Under the pieces are notes generated by a model, which worked only from the letters and a program-made list of their open reading frames with translations, had not been told where the DNA came from and did no database searches. Shown in pieces: positions 26,220 to 35,234 of a stretch of 64,000 nucleotides of DNA. The stretch is taken from the NCBI RefSeq assembly GCF_052116145.1, contig NZ_JBQKLQ010000002.1, forward strand, positions 124,001 to 188,000, written 5' to 3'. The stretch comes from Fundicoccus sp052116145 (GTDB lineage: Bacteria > Bacillota > Bacilli > Lactobacillales > Aerococcaceae). How positions within the stretch are numbered: position 1 is the first letter of the stretch; the number at the start of each line of letters is the position of its first letter. A program made the translations under genes and the position numbers.

Positions 26220-26431
26220 GAGAATTCATACGGACATCTTCAGATTGATTTTAGGTTTATCGTTCGGCTAGCCAAGTGGTAAGTAGCGATAAACAGGATG
26301 ACACCAACTGTTGTTGGGTTATTAACCCAAAAACTTGTTCGCCTTATTTTGTCCGAAGGGTTGGTCATTTGTTTACTTTGACCTAACAAGTTGTGTGGGT
26401 TTGTCGATTGGTGCAGCGTACAAGTTGCATA

Positions 26432-26459
26432 AAAAAACACCTCTTGTTATAGAGGTGTG
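26432..26459 (-). terminator. Terminator of araR, overlapping its last codons
   Basis: ACACCTCT and AGAGGTGT pair on the minus strand and are followed by TTTTTTT. The stem includes the araR stop codon. Confidence 0.85.
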
Positions 26460-27547
26460 GGGGAATTGTCGCGAACCGATTCTTTCTCGACGATGCGGGG
26501 GGCAAAGAGCATCTGGTTGCTTTCTTTGACTTTGCCGCGAATGGCTGCGACGATCCAGCGGGCGGCTTCGATGCCGAGTTTTTCTTTGGGGTGGCTGACG
26601 CTCGTGATCGGCGGGTTGAAGTTATCGCTGAGGGTCGAGTCGTCGTGGCTGACCAAGGAAATGTCGTCGGGTATTTGAATGCCTTTAGCGTTCAGGTAGT
26701 TGCCGACTTCCAGCGCAATTTCGTCGTTATAAGTCAGCACAGCGGTGTATTGCGTGAAGTCCGTCTGGTCCAGTTTGGTCTTTAGGTTAGCTTTGTCTTC
26801 GGTTTCGTAGGTAATTATCGCATCATTGGCGAAGCTCAGCTGGTGTTTGGCGAAAGCCTTCACGTAGCCTTTCAGACGGTATTTGCCTTGTTTGTCGTCA
26901 ATTTTCATGATTGCCAGTATTTTATGGTGGCCTCTTTCAATTAGGTAGTCCGTCGCGATATATCCAGCGCGTTCGTCATTGACGCCGACCGAGTTGGTGT
27001 CGAATTCGCTATAAGTCGAGTTGAGCATCACAAAGGGAATTCCTTTGGCATTCAAGTCCAGATACAAGTTCGTATTAGGGTTGAAGTAGCTGCTTTTGGT
27101 CGGCTCGATAATCAGGCCGTCAACGTTATTGCTGATCATTTTCTTCAGTGCGCTTTCCTCATCTGCATAATTGTTATGAGTGCTGGCTATCAATAGGCCA
27201 ATATTTTCTTTGTTCAGTTCTTTTTCAATCCCGCGGATAATCGACGGGAAAATGTAGTCTGATAAATAGGTTGTGATAACCCCCACTAGTAGTGGTTTGG
27301 CGTCCGGGCTTTGGTGCTGCGTTTCGTCATAGGCCACATAGGTGCCAGAGCCCTTTTCTTTTCTCACGTAGCGCTCCTTCACCAGTAGTGAGATCGCTTC
27401 GCGTATCGTGTGACGGCTGACGTCATACAGTTTGGTCAGCTCGTTTTCCGAGGGGATGGCTTCGCCATATTTATAGTGTCCCTCTTCGATTTGTTTTTTC
27501 AGTTTATTCGCAATAAACACATATTTTATTACGCCATCTTCAAACAT
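26447..27547 (-). CDS. araR: Arabinose operon repressor (GntR DNA-binding domain plus LacI-type sensor)
   Basis: The roughly 366-residue protein has a GntR winged helix (residues about 8-70: IPSENELTKLYDVSRHTIREAISLLV, then GSGTYV) joined to a LacI/GalR-type sugar-binding domain (VGVITTYLSDYIFPSIIRGIE, then GVNDERAGYIATDYLIERGHHKI). This fusion is the hallmark of AraR. It represses the ara genes until L-arabinose binds. ATG at 27547 follows AGGAGGTG; the longer frame from 27598 has no such site. It lies directly upstream of araBDA in the same direction. Confidence 0.92.
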   Translation of the reverse strand: MFEDGVIKYVFIANKLKKQIEEGHYKYGEAIPSENELTKLYDVSRHTIREAISLLVKERYVRKEKGSGTYVAYDETQHQSPDAKPLLVGVITTYLSDYIFPSIIRGIEKELNKENIGLLIASTHNNYADEESALKKMISNNVDGLIIEPTKSSYFNPNTNLYLDLNAKGIPFVMLNSTYSEFDTNSVGVNDERAGYIATDYLIERGHHKILAIMKIDDKQGKYRLKGYVKAFAKHQLSFANDAIITYETEDKANLKTKLDQTDFTQYTAVLTYNDEIALEVGNYLNAKGIQIPDDISLVSHDDSTLSDNFNPPITSVSHPKEKLGIEAARWIVAAIRGKVKESNQMLFAPRIVEKESVRDNSPTPL

Positions 27548-27904
27548 AACACACCTCCTAACTCTTAGTATCTTGGGATTGAGTAAATGAGTTCGCATAC
27601 TTTAGATGATAATTGAAGCTTTAATAAAACCCAAACGAAAGTTCAGGCTTTTATGCCCGATATGCCAATAATCATAGCACACGCCAACCCTCCTGACAAA
27701 ATATTTCTTTTCGGTAGCTGGCGAAAAGTCCCGATGGTGCTTGTCATGTTGTGCGTAAAAGTGGCGTAGGGTAATCGAACCTCGCCGGTTAGAATGGTTT
27801 TAAGTGTAATTGTTCTATTCAGATTTTGAGTGGACACGTTAAACTTTTAATGGTCCCACTCATGTCGCGCGTGGCGAGTGGGATAATTAGAATCTTGCAT
27901 AAGA
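27548..27904. other. Gap upstream of araR
   Basis: No gene is supported. Short frames on both strands have no ribosome site or family signal. The araR promoter must lie here, but I could not fix its boxes. Confidence 0.4.
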
Positions 27905-28005
27905 CCACAAGCCCATAAGGTGTCACTTCACTATCGTTGCGTGACAATTTTACAAGACCAAGGCTCTTTATTTAATCGTCCGAAGAGTAACTTCGGACAC
28001 CTTTA
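27905..28005. repeat. Copies C and D of the hairpin element in inverted orientation
   Basis: Copy D (minus strand): GTCAC (27945-27941), a 14-base loop, GTGAC (27926-27922), ACCTTAT. Copy C (plus): ATC, GTCCGAAG (27978-27985), a 5-base loop, CTTCGGAC (27991-27998), ACCTTTATCTTG. TCTTGCAT and ATGCAAGA flank the pair as an outer inverted repeat. Confidence 0.6.
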
Positions 28006-28156
28006 TCTTGTCATGCAAGAACTGGTTGATCACAAGCTTGTGAATGGAACATACGCTGGGCTTACAATCGTGTCATATAGCTTAAGTTGTGCTGGTTGAA
28101 TCAAGATATCTTGGTTCGTTTGACGCAGGAATACAGAGATCTTCAGCCGTGCGTGT

Positions 28157-28741
28157 GGCGAACAAAGTTTTCTTCGCTCGTCAGGGCCACGACCAAAGTT
28201 CTCTTCGCTCGTCAAAGCCACGACCAAAGTTTTCTTCGCTCGTCAGGGCCACGAACAAAGTTTTCTTCGCTCGTCAAAGCCACGACCAAAGTTCTCTTCG
28301 CTCGTCAGAGCCACGAACAAAGTTTTCTTCGCTCGTCAAAGTCACGAACAAAGTTTTCTTCAGTCGCCAAGTTCACGACCAAAGTTTTCTTCGCTCGTCA
28401 AAGTCACGACCAAAGTTTTCTTCAGTCGTCAGAGTCACGAACAAAGTTTTCTTCGCTCGTGCGAGCCACGAACAAAGTTTTCTTCGCTCGTCAAAGTCAC
28501 GAACAAAGTTTTCTTCGCTCGTCAAGGTCACGACCAAAGTTTTCTTCGCTCGTCAGAGCCACGACCAAAGTTTTCTTCGCTCGTCAGGGTCACGACCAAA
28601 GTTTTCTTCGCTCGTCAGAGCCACGACCAAAGTTTTCTTCAGTCGTCAAAGCCACGAACAAAGTTTTCTTCGCTCGTCAGAGCCACGACCAAAGTTTTCT
28701 TCGCTCGTCAAAGTCACGACCAAAGTTTTCTTCAGTCGTGG
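28157..28741. repeat. 31-bp tandem repeat array 2 (about 19 units)
   Basis: The unit starts CACGACCAAAGTTTT, continues CTTCGCTCGTC and ends in a variable tail such as AAAGT or AGAGC. It has the same 31-base period and the same CACGAC...TCTTCGCTCGTC frame as array 1, but a different centre. Two overlapping plus-strand frames of over 200 codons are open only because the unit lacks stops in all frames; neither has a plausible start signal. Confidence 0.94.
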
Positions 28742-28803
28742 CTAGGTATGAGCGAGAAAACTGTCTAATTCTTCCATATTATGCCTTTCAACTAGACATT
28801 CTT

Positions 28804-28845
28804 TAGTTAAATCGTCGCGAATATCATGAGCGACACCTTTATGTT
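28804..28845 (+). repeat. Copy E of the hairpin element, after array 2
   Basis: ATC, GTCGC (28814-28818), an 11-base loop, GCGAC (28830-28834), ACCTTTATGTTTTATG. Confidence 0.6.
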
Positions 28846-28940
28846 TTATGAAGAAAAAGAGTGACCCTGCAGAATATGCGCGCGCCCCTGATAGACAGAA
28901 AGACTTCGCTCGGATAAGGAGCGGAGTCTTTCTGTTGGGT

Positions 28941-29255
28941 TTAGTCTAGCCTTTTGTAGAGTTCCATCATTTCTATGGCGACTTCTCGCATCGCCATGCC
29001 GGTCATCAAGTGGTCTTGGGCGTGAACCATGAGAATGTCCATGGTGATGTCCTCGCCAGCCGCAAAGGCCTGCAAGAACTCGGTTTGCGCTTGGTGAGCA
29101 GACACGAAGCTGTCACTGGCTGCGGTGAGTTTGGCTTGGGCCGCTTCAAAGTCACCATTGCGCATTAAGCCATAAGCTTCTTGGGTCAAGGCGCGACCTT
29201 CTCCACTGGATAGTATAATTTGAAAGGCAGCTTCTTGTAGTTTCTTAGCATCCAT
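28941..29255 (-). CDS. PTS lactose/cellobiose-type IIA component
   Basis: The 104-residue all-helical protein carries the active-site segment MVHAQDHLMTGM, whose first His receives phosphate from HPr; both His residues are intact. GEGRALTQEAYGLMRNGD matches the family. It follows the 6-phospho-beta-glucosidase by 40 bases. Neither IIB nor IIC is adjacent, so it would need IIB and IIC from another locus, possibly including the IIB at 18000. Confidence 0.92.
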   Translation of the reverse strand: MDAKKLQEAAFQIILSSGEGRALTQEAYGLMRNGDFEAAQAKLTAASDSFVSAHQAQTEFLQAFAAGEDITMDILMVHAQDHLMTGMAMREVAIEMMELYKRLD

Positions 29256-29295
29256 ATCATTGACACTCCTTTTTTAGTTTAAGCCTGACTGTTTA

Positions 29296-30741
29296 TTAAT
29301 CATATTTTGGAAAAGGGGCGTTGTTCTCGATTACTTTCTTGTACCAGTAGAAACTGTCTTTCTTGTAACGCGCCAGTTCCTTTTGGTCAGTTTCATCGCG
29401 GTCGACGTAAACAAAACCGTAGCGTTTCTGGTAGCCGTTCAACCAGCTCAATAGGTCCGTGAAACTCCAGGTACAGTAGCCGATGACGTCAACGCCGTCA
29501 GTAATCGCTTCTTGGATCGCGATCAAGTGGTTGTTGATGTAACGAATGCGGTAGTCGTCGTGAATCGCCAGGTCGTCTTCCAATGTGTCGTACTCGCCTA
29601 GGCCGTTTTCTGTAATCAGAATGGGTAGGTTATATCGCGATTGAATACGACGTAAGGCAATGCGCAGCCCCGTTGGGTCGATGTCCCAATCCCAGTTCGT
29701 TTGTTCAACTTTAGCATTGTGGACCTGTTTGTACATGCCAGGAACGCCACTTTCAGAAGATGAGCCTTTCTCACCACTATAGTTGGCTTTACCTGCACCA
29801 ACACCGTCGTGCGGGTTGTGGGCAACTGTATTCGTTTGATAATAGTTTAAGCCCATAAAGTCAGGCGTCCCCTCTTTTAACAGAGCTGTATCAGCTTCAG
29901 TCATTTCAGGTAAGGCGTCAATCGATGCTAAGAATTTGAGGGCAACTTTTGGATATTCTCCCCGCGTGTAAACGTCCATCCATAGGTGCTCGTTCATTTC
30001 GCGGTTGTTTTCCGCGGCCAATTGATTCAATGGATCAGAGTCGAGCGCGTAAGTAGGTGAGTAAGCATAGCTTGGCCCAATTTTCCCTTCGATACCTAAT
30101 TCACGGAAACGTTTGATGGTCGCCGCATTGGCTAGGAATGCATGGTGATTGGCCGTATACATGCGTTTTTGATCCGATATATTTGGTGGATGGACCGCCA
30201 TCATGTAGCCGTGTGAAGTAAAGACGTTCTGCTCGTTCAAGCTGACCCAATATTTGACACGTCCGTTGAAACGTTTGAATAACACTTCTGAATAGTCCGT
30301 AAAGTCTTCAACGATTTGGCGGTCTTCCCAGCCTTGGTATTTCTCTTGCAAGGCTGCTGGTAAATCCCAGTGATAAATTGTCACAACAGGTTCGATGTCG
30401 TGAGCAAGCAATTCATCAATCAGGTCATCGTAAAATTGTAGACCAGCTTCGTTGACTTCGCCCGTTCCCTTAGGCAAAACACGGCTCCAAGCCACTGAGA
30501 AACGGTAAGCTTTCAAGCCAGCTTCTGCCATCAAAGCAACGTCTTCTTTATAACGATTGTAGTGATCCACTGCCACTTCTCCGTTTGAGCCTTTAAATGT
30601 TTTCCCTGGAATTTTTACGTAATCATCCCATACGGATGGACCTTTGCCGTCGGCGTCCCAGGCTCCTTCAATTTGGTAGGCAGCCGAAGCGGATCCCCAC
30701 AGGAAATCCTGTGGAAATTCTGATAATTTTTTATGATACAT
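29296..30741 (-). CDS. 6-phospho-beta-glucosidase, family GH1
   Basis: The roughly 481-residue protein has the GH1 barrel: FLWGSASAAYQIEGAW at the start, the acid/base Glu in VSLNEQNVF, and the nucleophile Glu in ITENGLGEYD. SWLNGYQKRYGFVYVDRDE near the end resembles the phosphate pocket of 6-phospho-glucosidases. It splits phosphorylated disaccharides imported by a PTS. ATG at 30741 follows AAGGAGTG. It is grouped with IIA and a GntR regulator. Confidence 0.92.
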   Translation of the reverse strand: MYHKKLSEFPQDFLWGSASAAYQIEGAWDADGKGPSVWDDYVKIPGKTFKGSNGEVAVDHYNRYKEDVALMAEAGLKAYRFSVAWSRVLPKGTGEVNEAGLQFYDDLIDELLAHDIEPVVTIYHWDLPAALQEKYQGWEDRQIVEDFTDYSEVLFKRFNGRVKYWVSLNEQNVFTSHGYMMAVHPPNISDQKRMYTANHHAFLANAATIKRFRELGIEGKIGPSYAYSPTYALDSDPLNQLAAENNREMNEHLWMDVYTRGEYPKVALKFLASIDALPEMTEADTALLKEGTPDFMGLNYYQTNTVAHNPHDGVGAGKANYSGEKGSSSESGVPGMYKQVHNAKVEQTNWDWDIDPTGLRIALRRIQSRYNLPILITENGLGEYDTLEDDLAIHDDYRIRYINNHLIAIQEAITDGVDVIGYCTWSFTDLLSWLNGYQKRYGFVYVDRDETDQKELARYKKDSFYWYKKVIENNAPFPKYD

Positions 30742-30876
30742 AGTGACACTCCTTATGATAGTAGTCGTTTTCAAGTAGTTAGATAATCCTTAGGCAAAAT
30801 AGAGCTTTATTTTGACCCCTGTTTGACCGGGCCCGTCTGAGCGATTTTATTAAACTCAGCGCTTTGTAAAGTTGGT

Positions 30877-31581
30877 CTAATAACGTAGACTGGGCACGAA
30901 AAATTGCGCCTGATCTTTGTGATAACGTAGAACCGAATAGTTAAATGGTTCGCCATTATGCAAGTAGTAAATACTCTCCGTCAATAAAGTCGCATCATTC
31001 TCACGTTGATTCAACAATGGTGCGTGTTCCTTCGATAAATTACTGATACGAAAATAAATATCCGCGAAACCAAATGACAACTTCAAATCTTCCTGCAAAT
31101 AAGTAAAGACCGACGCCCGCCCGATTTCTTCATTCAAGTACAAGACATGACGCTTGCTGTAATAGGATTCTTCCAAGCAGTAAGGCAAGCCCTGAATCAA
31201 TCGCTGACGCTTCAAGCAGTAGACATCCTCTTCCGGCGACAACTTCAACAGTTCCTGCAACTTCTCTTCAGCCTTCAGCGTTTCCAGCGACAAGACTTCC
31301 GCCTGCAAATCAAAACCAGCCAAATCATTCGCAAAGCCTTCAGCACCGGTCAAATTAATGAAACCTGGCCTTTGTGATTGCCTAACGAAAATCCCACTGC
31401 CACGTACTTGATAAATTAACCCTTTGATTTCCAACACCTCAAGCGCCTTAATGATTGTCGTCTTACTAACCTCAAATTGCTCAGTCAACCGATCAAGAAT
31501 CGGTAGCTTATCCCCTTGTTGCAGTTGTTCATCCTTAATAAAGACCTCAATCTGCTTCGCCACTTGCTCGTATTTCAACAT
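30877..31581 (-). CDS. GntR/UTRA-family regulator of the beta-glucoside unit
   Basis: The 234-residue protein has a GntR winged helix (LPILDRLTEQFEVSKTTIIKALEVLEIKGLIYQVRGSGIFV) and a UTRA ligand domain (ECYCLKRQRLI-like core, CLEESYYSKRHV, EDLKLSFGFADIYFRI). Such proteins sense phosphorylated sugars. Its place upstream of the glucosidase and IIA on the same strand points to them as targets. Confidence 0.9.
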   Translation of the reverse strand: MLKYEQVAKQIEVFIKDEQLQQGDKLPILDRLTEQFEVSKTTIIKALEVLEIKGLIYQVRGSGIFVRQSQRPGFINLTGAEGFANDLAGFDLQAEVLSLETLKAEEKLQELLKLSPEEDVYCLKRQRLIQGLPYCLEESYYSKRHVLYLNEEIGRASVFTYLQEDLKLSFGFADIYFRISNLSKEHAPLLNQRENDATLLTESIYYLHNGEPFNYSVLRYHKDQAQFFVPSLRY

Positions 31582-31896
31582 AATTCCACCCCCTACACAA
31601 TATGATTTCTATACTTATGGTGATCGCTTGTGGCGTTTGTTAACTTACCATTTTATTATACACATACAATAATAGTTTGTACATATAACTTTTCTAAGAT
31701 CGAATGATGCAGAAAACGAAAGGATTCTTTGAAGGATCTTGCAATTTTCGTAAGATCGAATGAGCCGGTTGACGTGCTTATTTTCCCCTTTGTCTGAAAA
31801 TTTCATCAATTTTCGTGCGTTTATGCACTACTCATAAATATCCAATTAAATAGATGCCACACTGAATGTAAATAACATTTATTAAAGGAGTCAGAT
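31582..31896. other. Regulatory gap between the GntR gene and the LysM/G5 gene
   Basis: TATACACATACAA and TTTGTACATATA (about 31660-31687) form an imperfect inverted repeat before the GntR gene, a possible operator. TAAGATCGAATGA occurs twice (31695-31707 and 31751-31763), and GATCTT/AAGATC can form a hairpin between them. AAAGGAG precedes the G5 gene. Confidence 0.45.
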
Positions 31897-34800
31897 ATGA
31901 GAAGAAGTATTTCTCGTAGAGATTATCATTCGACTGGTGCTAAAATCATGCGAAAGCTAAAAGGTAAAGGTTGGGTCGCCGCTTCAACTGGTTTAGCGGT
32001 GTTAACGGGTCTTTCTGTAGCAGTTTCACCCATCCAGGCTGCAAGTCCTCAAGCCGTTGAAAGCGTACTAAAGTCAGTATTGTCCTCAGACTTTGAAGAA
32101 AAGTCGGCCTTAGTAGAAAATGAGGCCATCAAGGAAGAAAGTAGTAAAGCCTTAGACAAGGTTACTAACAAATGGACGGCTAATTCTGTGGAGGATATTA
32201 GATCAGAAATCCAACGTCAAAAAGATGCCGGCTTAGATGCTTATGTCATTCAATGGGGAGACACTTTAAGTATACTTGCTGCCGCAACGGATCAGGATAC
32301 TGTCCTTCTTGGAAATTTAAATGGCATCACCAATCGAGATTATATTATTACGGGTGATATTCTAAGTGGTATTCTAGAAGTGGAAATCCTACCAACAGCT
32401 AGTCAGACACCCGTTCAAAATGTCGTAGTTGCTCCAAAGGCGCCGAATCAAGTTGAACAACCAGCTAAACCTGTTGTTCCAACAACACCGGTGACACCTG
32501 AAACTCCTGTCGTGCCTGAGAAACCAACTGTTCCAAGTGAACCAGCGGAACCTGACACTCCAGAAGTGCCTGAAGAACCAAGTGAACCAACAGATCCTGA
32601 CACTCCAGAAGTGCCTGAAGAACCAAGTGTACCAACGGAACCTGACACTCCAGAAGTGCCTGCAGAACCAAGTGTACCTGAAGCTCCGGTATACGTGGAT
32701 GAGGTTATTCAGGAACATACTGTAGAAGACGCCACACACAAAGTCCTGTCTGAAGAAATTCTTTACGGCGGTGAGTCTGGTGAAGAAATCACCACAGTTG
32801 CTGGCGAACGTTACATTCTCTCAACTGATACAGTAGAAATCAGTCGAGACATCAAAGAAGAAGAAACTACAACAGAAACCTATACAGAAGAAATACCGGA
32901 AATCTTCGAAGGTGAGATAGAAGTTCAAGTTGGTGATGATGAAAACGGTGAGCCAATTTATGAACAACAATTCGTAAAAGAAGCAACTGGAAACATGCTT
33001 ACAATTGAACACACTAGAGAAGTGGTTGTTTCCCCTGCATCAACTACCGTTGTATCACAAACAACGACTATTTACGGACTTCCTTTCAATGTCATCACTC
33101 AATACGACAACACTTTAGAAGTTGGAACGCAAGAAGTGATACAAGAAGGCATTGAGGGGCAACTATCATCACTCTCCACCACGACAACAGTCAATGATGT
33201 AGTAACTGAAACTTCATTAGCAACTGAAACAACTTTAGTCGCAGCTCAAGATAAAATTATTAAAGTTGGCACGAAAGAAGTTATTGGAAGCAAAAAAATC
33301 GTTCTAAATAGTACGGTGACTACACGAGGATTAATCCACCGAACAGATCCTACTCTTTATGAAGATGAAGGTTCGACAATCGAAGGTCAAGATGGCTTCG
33401 TTAAGACAACCGTTGAAATTTTAACGATGGGTGAAGAAACGACTGAAACGATTATAGATAAAGAAACACAAGAAGCGGTCTCTGATATTAAAATTATCGG
33501 TACTAAACCAATCACCACAACAGAAAAAATAACCGTTGAGCGCCCGATTGCTTTCGAAACTGAATACAAAGAATTCCCAGGTTCAGATAAAACGGAAACG
33601 ATTCTTCAAAAAGGTGTCAACGGTTTAGCAATTGATACTTATTTAGTCACTTATACTAAAGGCATCGAAGATAAACGTGAGCTACTTAATAGTGAAGTTT
33701 CTCTGAAACCGATTACTGAAATTATCCAAATCGGTTCGGTTACTTCTGAGGTATACCGTAAAGAACTGGCTGTAGAAGAAAAAGTCATCGCACCTGAAGT
33801 GTATTATAATTACAATCCAGATTTAACTAGTGATGTGCCTGTAACTACACGCGAAGGTGTTGATGGTTTAGTAAACTATCACTACGAAATTTCTTATAAT
33901 AATGCAGGCGAAGAAATTGGACGGCTTCTAATTGGCGAAGAGAAGATAACTGAAGCTTTACCAAAATTAGTTGAAGTAGGAAGTAATTTAATTGAAATAA
34001 AAACTAGCGTTAGACCTACTCAAACCACTAGTGCCTATGATATCTTGTTCCATAGAAGGTTAAGTTTAACGGAAAGCTTTAAAATTACCCCTGACATGAT
34101 GAGTGACTTCATTGAAATTATCGAAGATTCATCATTGCCAACGGGAGAAATTGTGGTAGTTGATGAGGGGTCTCTCGGGCTGACTCAGTTTACTGAAGGT
34201 TACTACAATGGACAACTTATATTCATAGAAGATAATCATGCAACTGAAATTGAACAACCAAGGAAAAAAATTATAAGAGTCGGAACGAATGCCAATTCTT
34301 TTGCAGAAGATGTGGTTAATCCAAATTCTATTAAATGGATGGGAGTCGAGATTAAAGATTATCAATATGATCAAGACGGCAATACGGTATATGATGAGAC
34401 TGGCGAGCCAGTATTACAAACAATCACTGTTGACATTCCCGATTTAAATCTTTATTTTAAGGAAAACGCTCGTAAATTTAGTGCAATTGACTTAACTCAA
34501 GATCAATTGAAAGCAATTGATAAGATTCTAAATGCAGGAGATTCTTCTTACAAACTTGACGAAGAATACTTGTATGGCACACATAGGTTAAAAGGAGAAT
34601 ATTACTCTAGTTTATTTAACAAAACATCTCATTACTTAGAATTATTTAATGTAAAACACTCCTATACCGATTTCCAAGACCAGTTTCATAACGTGAGGTT
34701 CAACGAAGAAGATTTTGAACTTGAATTGGATTTAAAACCAGAGTTAATTACCACTGTATACAATCCGACAGTTAATTTTGCTTATGCTGAACCAACTTTA

Positions 34801-35097
34801 ACTCTAATAGACAGCAAGTATGAAAATGGATCTTTAATCGAGACATTCACTATGGTTGAAAAGAATTCTATTTCTAATGGATATACATCGATTTATGACC
34901 CTACAAAATTCAACGAAGAACTGTATGACGGGGCGTACGGTGAATTTGGAAAACTAACTCGGACATTTGAAGTGGTTAAAAAAGATGGAGTAGAATCTAG
35001 CCGTAAATTAATCGACTATGATTTAACTCCAAGTATAATGTCAACTATACTAGAAGGTATTAGAGGGGGGTTCCGGGTTACAGGCGGTAAAGGCTAA
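31897..35097 (+). CDS. Large secreted LysM/G5-domain surface protein
   Basis: This is a 1066-residue protein. A long signal peptide (to about residue 49, ending SPIQAA) is followed by a LysM-like domain (AYVIQWGDTLSILAAAT, about 107-150) and a Pro/Glu repeat region (about 190-270, units like PDTPEVPEEPSVPTE). A long beta-rich part holds several G5-type domains; each has KGVNG or REGVDG in the middle and ends like ITEIIQIGS or KIIKVGT. G5 domains occur in cell-wall enzymes and adhesins. No LPXTG sorting signal is present (it ends FRVTGGKG), so LysM may hold it to peptidoglycan. It is transcribed alone. Confidence 0.85.
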   Translation: MRRSISRRDYHSTGAKIMRKLKGKGWVAASTGLAVLTGLSVAVSPIQAASPQAVESVLKSVLSSDFEEKSALVENEAIKEESSKALDKVTNKWTANSVEDIRSEIQRQKDAGLDAYVIQWGDTLSILAAATDQDTVLLGNLNGITNRDYIITGDILSGILEVEILPTASQTPVQNVVVAPKAPNQVEQPAKPVVPTTPVTPETPVVPEKPTVPSEPAEPDTPEVPEEPSEPTDPDTPEVPEEPSVPTEPDTPEVPAEPSVPEAPVYVDEVIQEHTVEDATHKVLSEEILYGGESGEEITTVAGERYILSTDTVEISRDIKEEETTTETYTEEIPEIFEGEIEVQVGDDENGEPIYEQQFVKEATGNMLTIEHTREVVVSPASTTVVSQTTTIYGLPFNVITQYDNTLEVGTQEVIQEGIEGQLSSLSTTTTVNDVVTETSLATETTLVAAQDKIIKVGTKEVIGSKKIVLNSTVTTRGLIHRTDPTLYEDEGSTIEGQDGFVKTTVEILTMGEETTETIIDKETQEAVSDIKIIGTKPITTTEKITVERPIAFETEYKEFPGSDKTETILQKGVNGLAIDTYLVTYTKGIEDKRELLNSEVSLKPITEIIQIGSVTSEVYRKELAVEEKVIAPEVYYNYNPDLTSDVPVTTREGVDGLVNYHYEISYNNAGEEIGRLLIGEEKITEALPKLVEVGSNLIEIKTSVRPTQTTSAYDILFHRRLSLTESFKITPDMMSDFIEIIEDSSLPTGEIVVVDEGSLGLTQFTEGYYNGQLIFIEDNHATEIEQPRKKIIRVGTNANSFAEDVVNPNSIKWMGVEIKDYQYDQDGNTVYDETGEPVLQTITVDIPDLNLYFKENARKFSAIDLTQDQLKAIDKILNAGDSSYKLDEEYLYGTHRLKGEYYSSLFNKTSHYLELFNVKHSYTDFQDQFHNVRFNEEDFELELDLKPELITTVYNPTVNFAYAEPTLTLIDSKYENGSLIETFTMVEKNSISNGYTSIYDPTKFNEELYDGAYGEFGKLTRTFEVVKKDGVESSRKLIDYDLTPSIMSTILEGIRGGFRVTGGKG

Positions 35098-35168
35098 ACT
35101 TCTAACTCATAATAGCTATTTAAAGAGTCTTTTGTTATGATGACTATTCTATTGATCCTCAAAACATT

Positions 35169-35199
35169 AAAAGAGCTGACGCGGTGCGTCAGCTCTTTT
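35169..35199. terminator. Bidirectional terminator
   Basis: AAAAGAGCTGACGC pairs with GCGTCAGCTCTTTT across a 3-base loop, between convergent genes. Confidence 0.9.
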
Positions 35200-35234
35200 C
35201 TAATTTACCCACTTCTCTTTTCTCCACCTAGCGA

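Noticed and set aside
28087..28806. Two overlapping plus-strand ORFs of over 200 codons
   Set aside because: They exist only because the 31-bp unit has no stop in those frames. The repeat is 31 bases, so any protein would cycle through all frames. No start site or family supports them.
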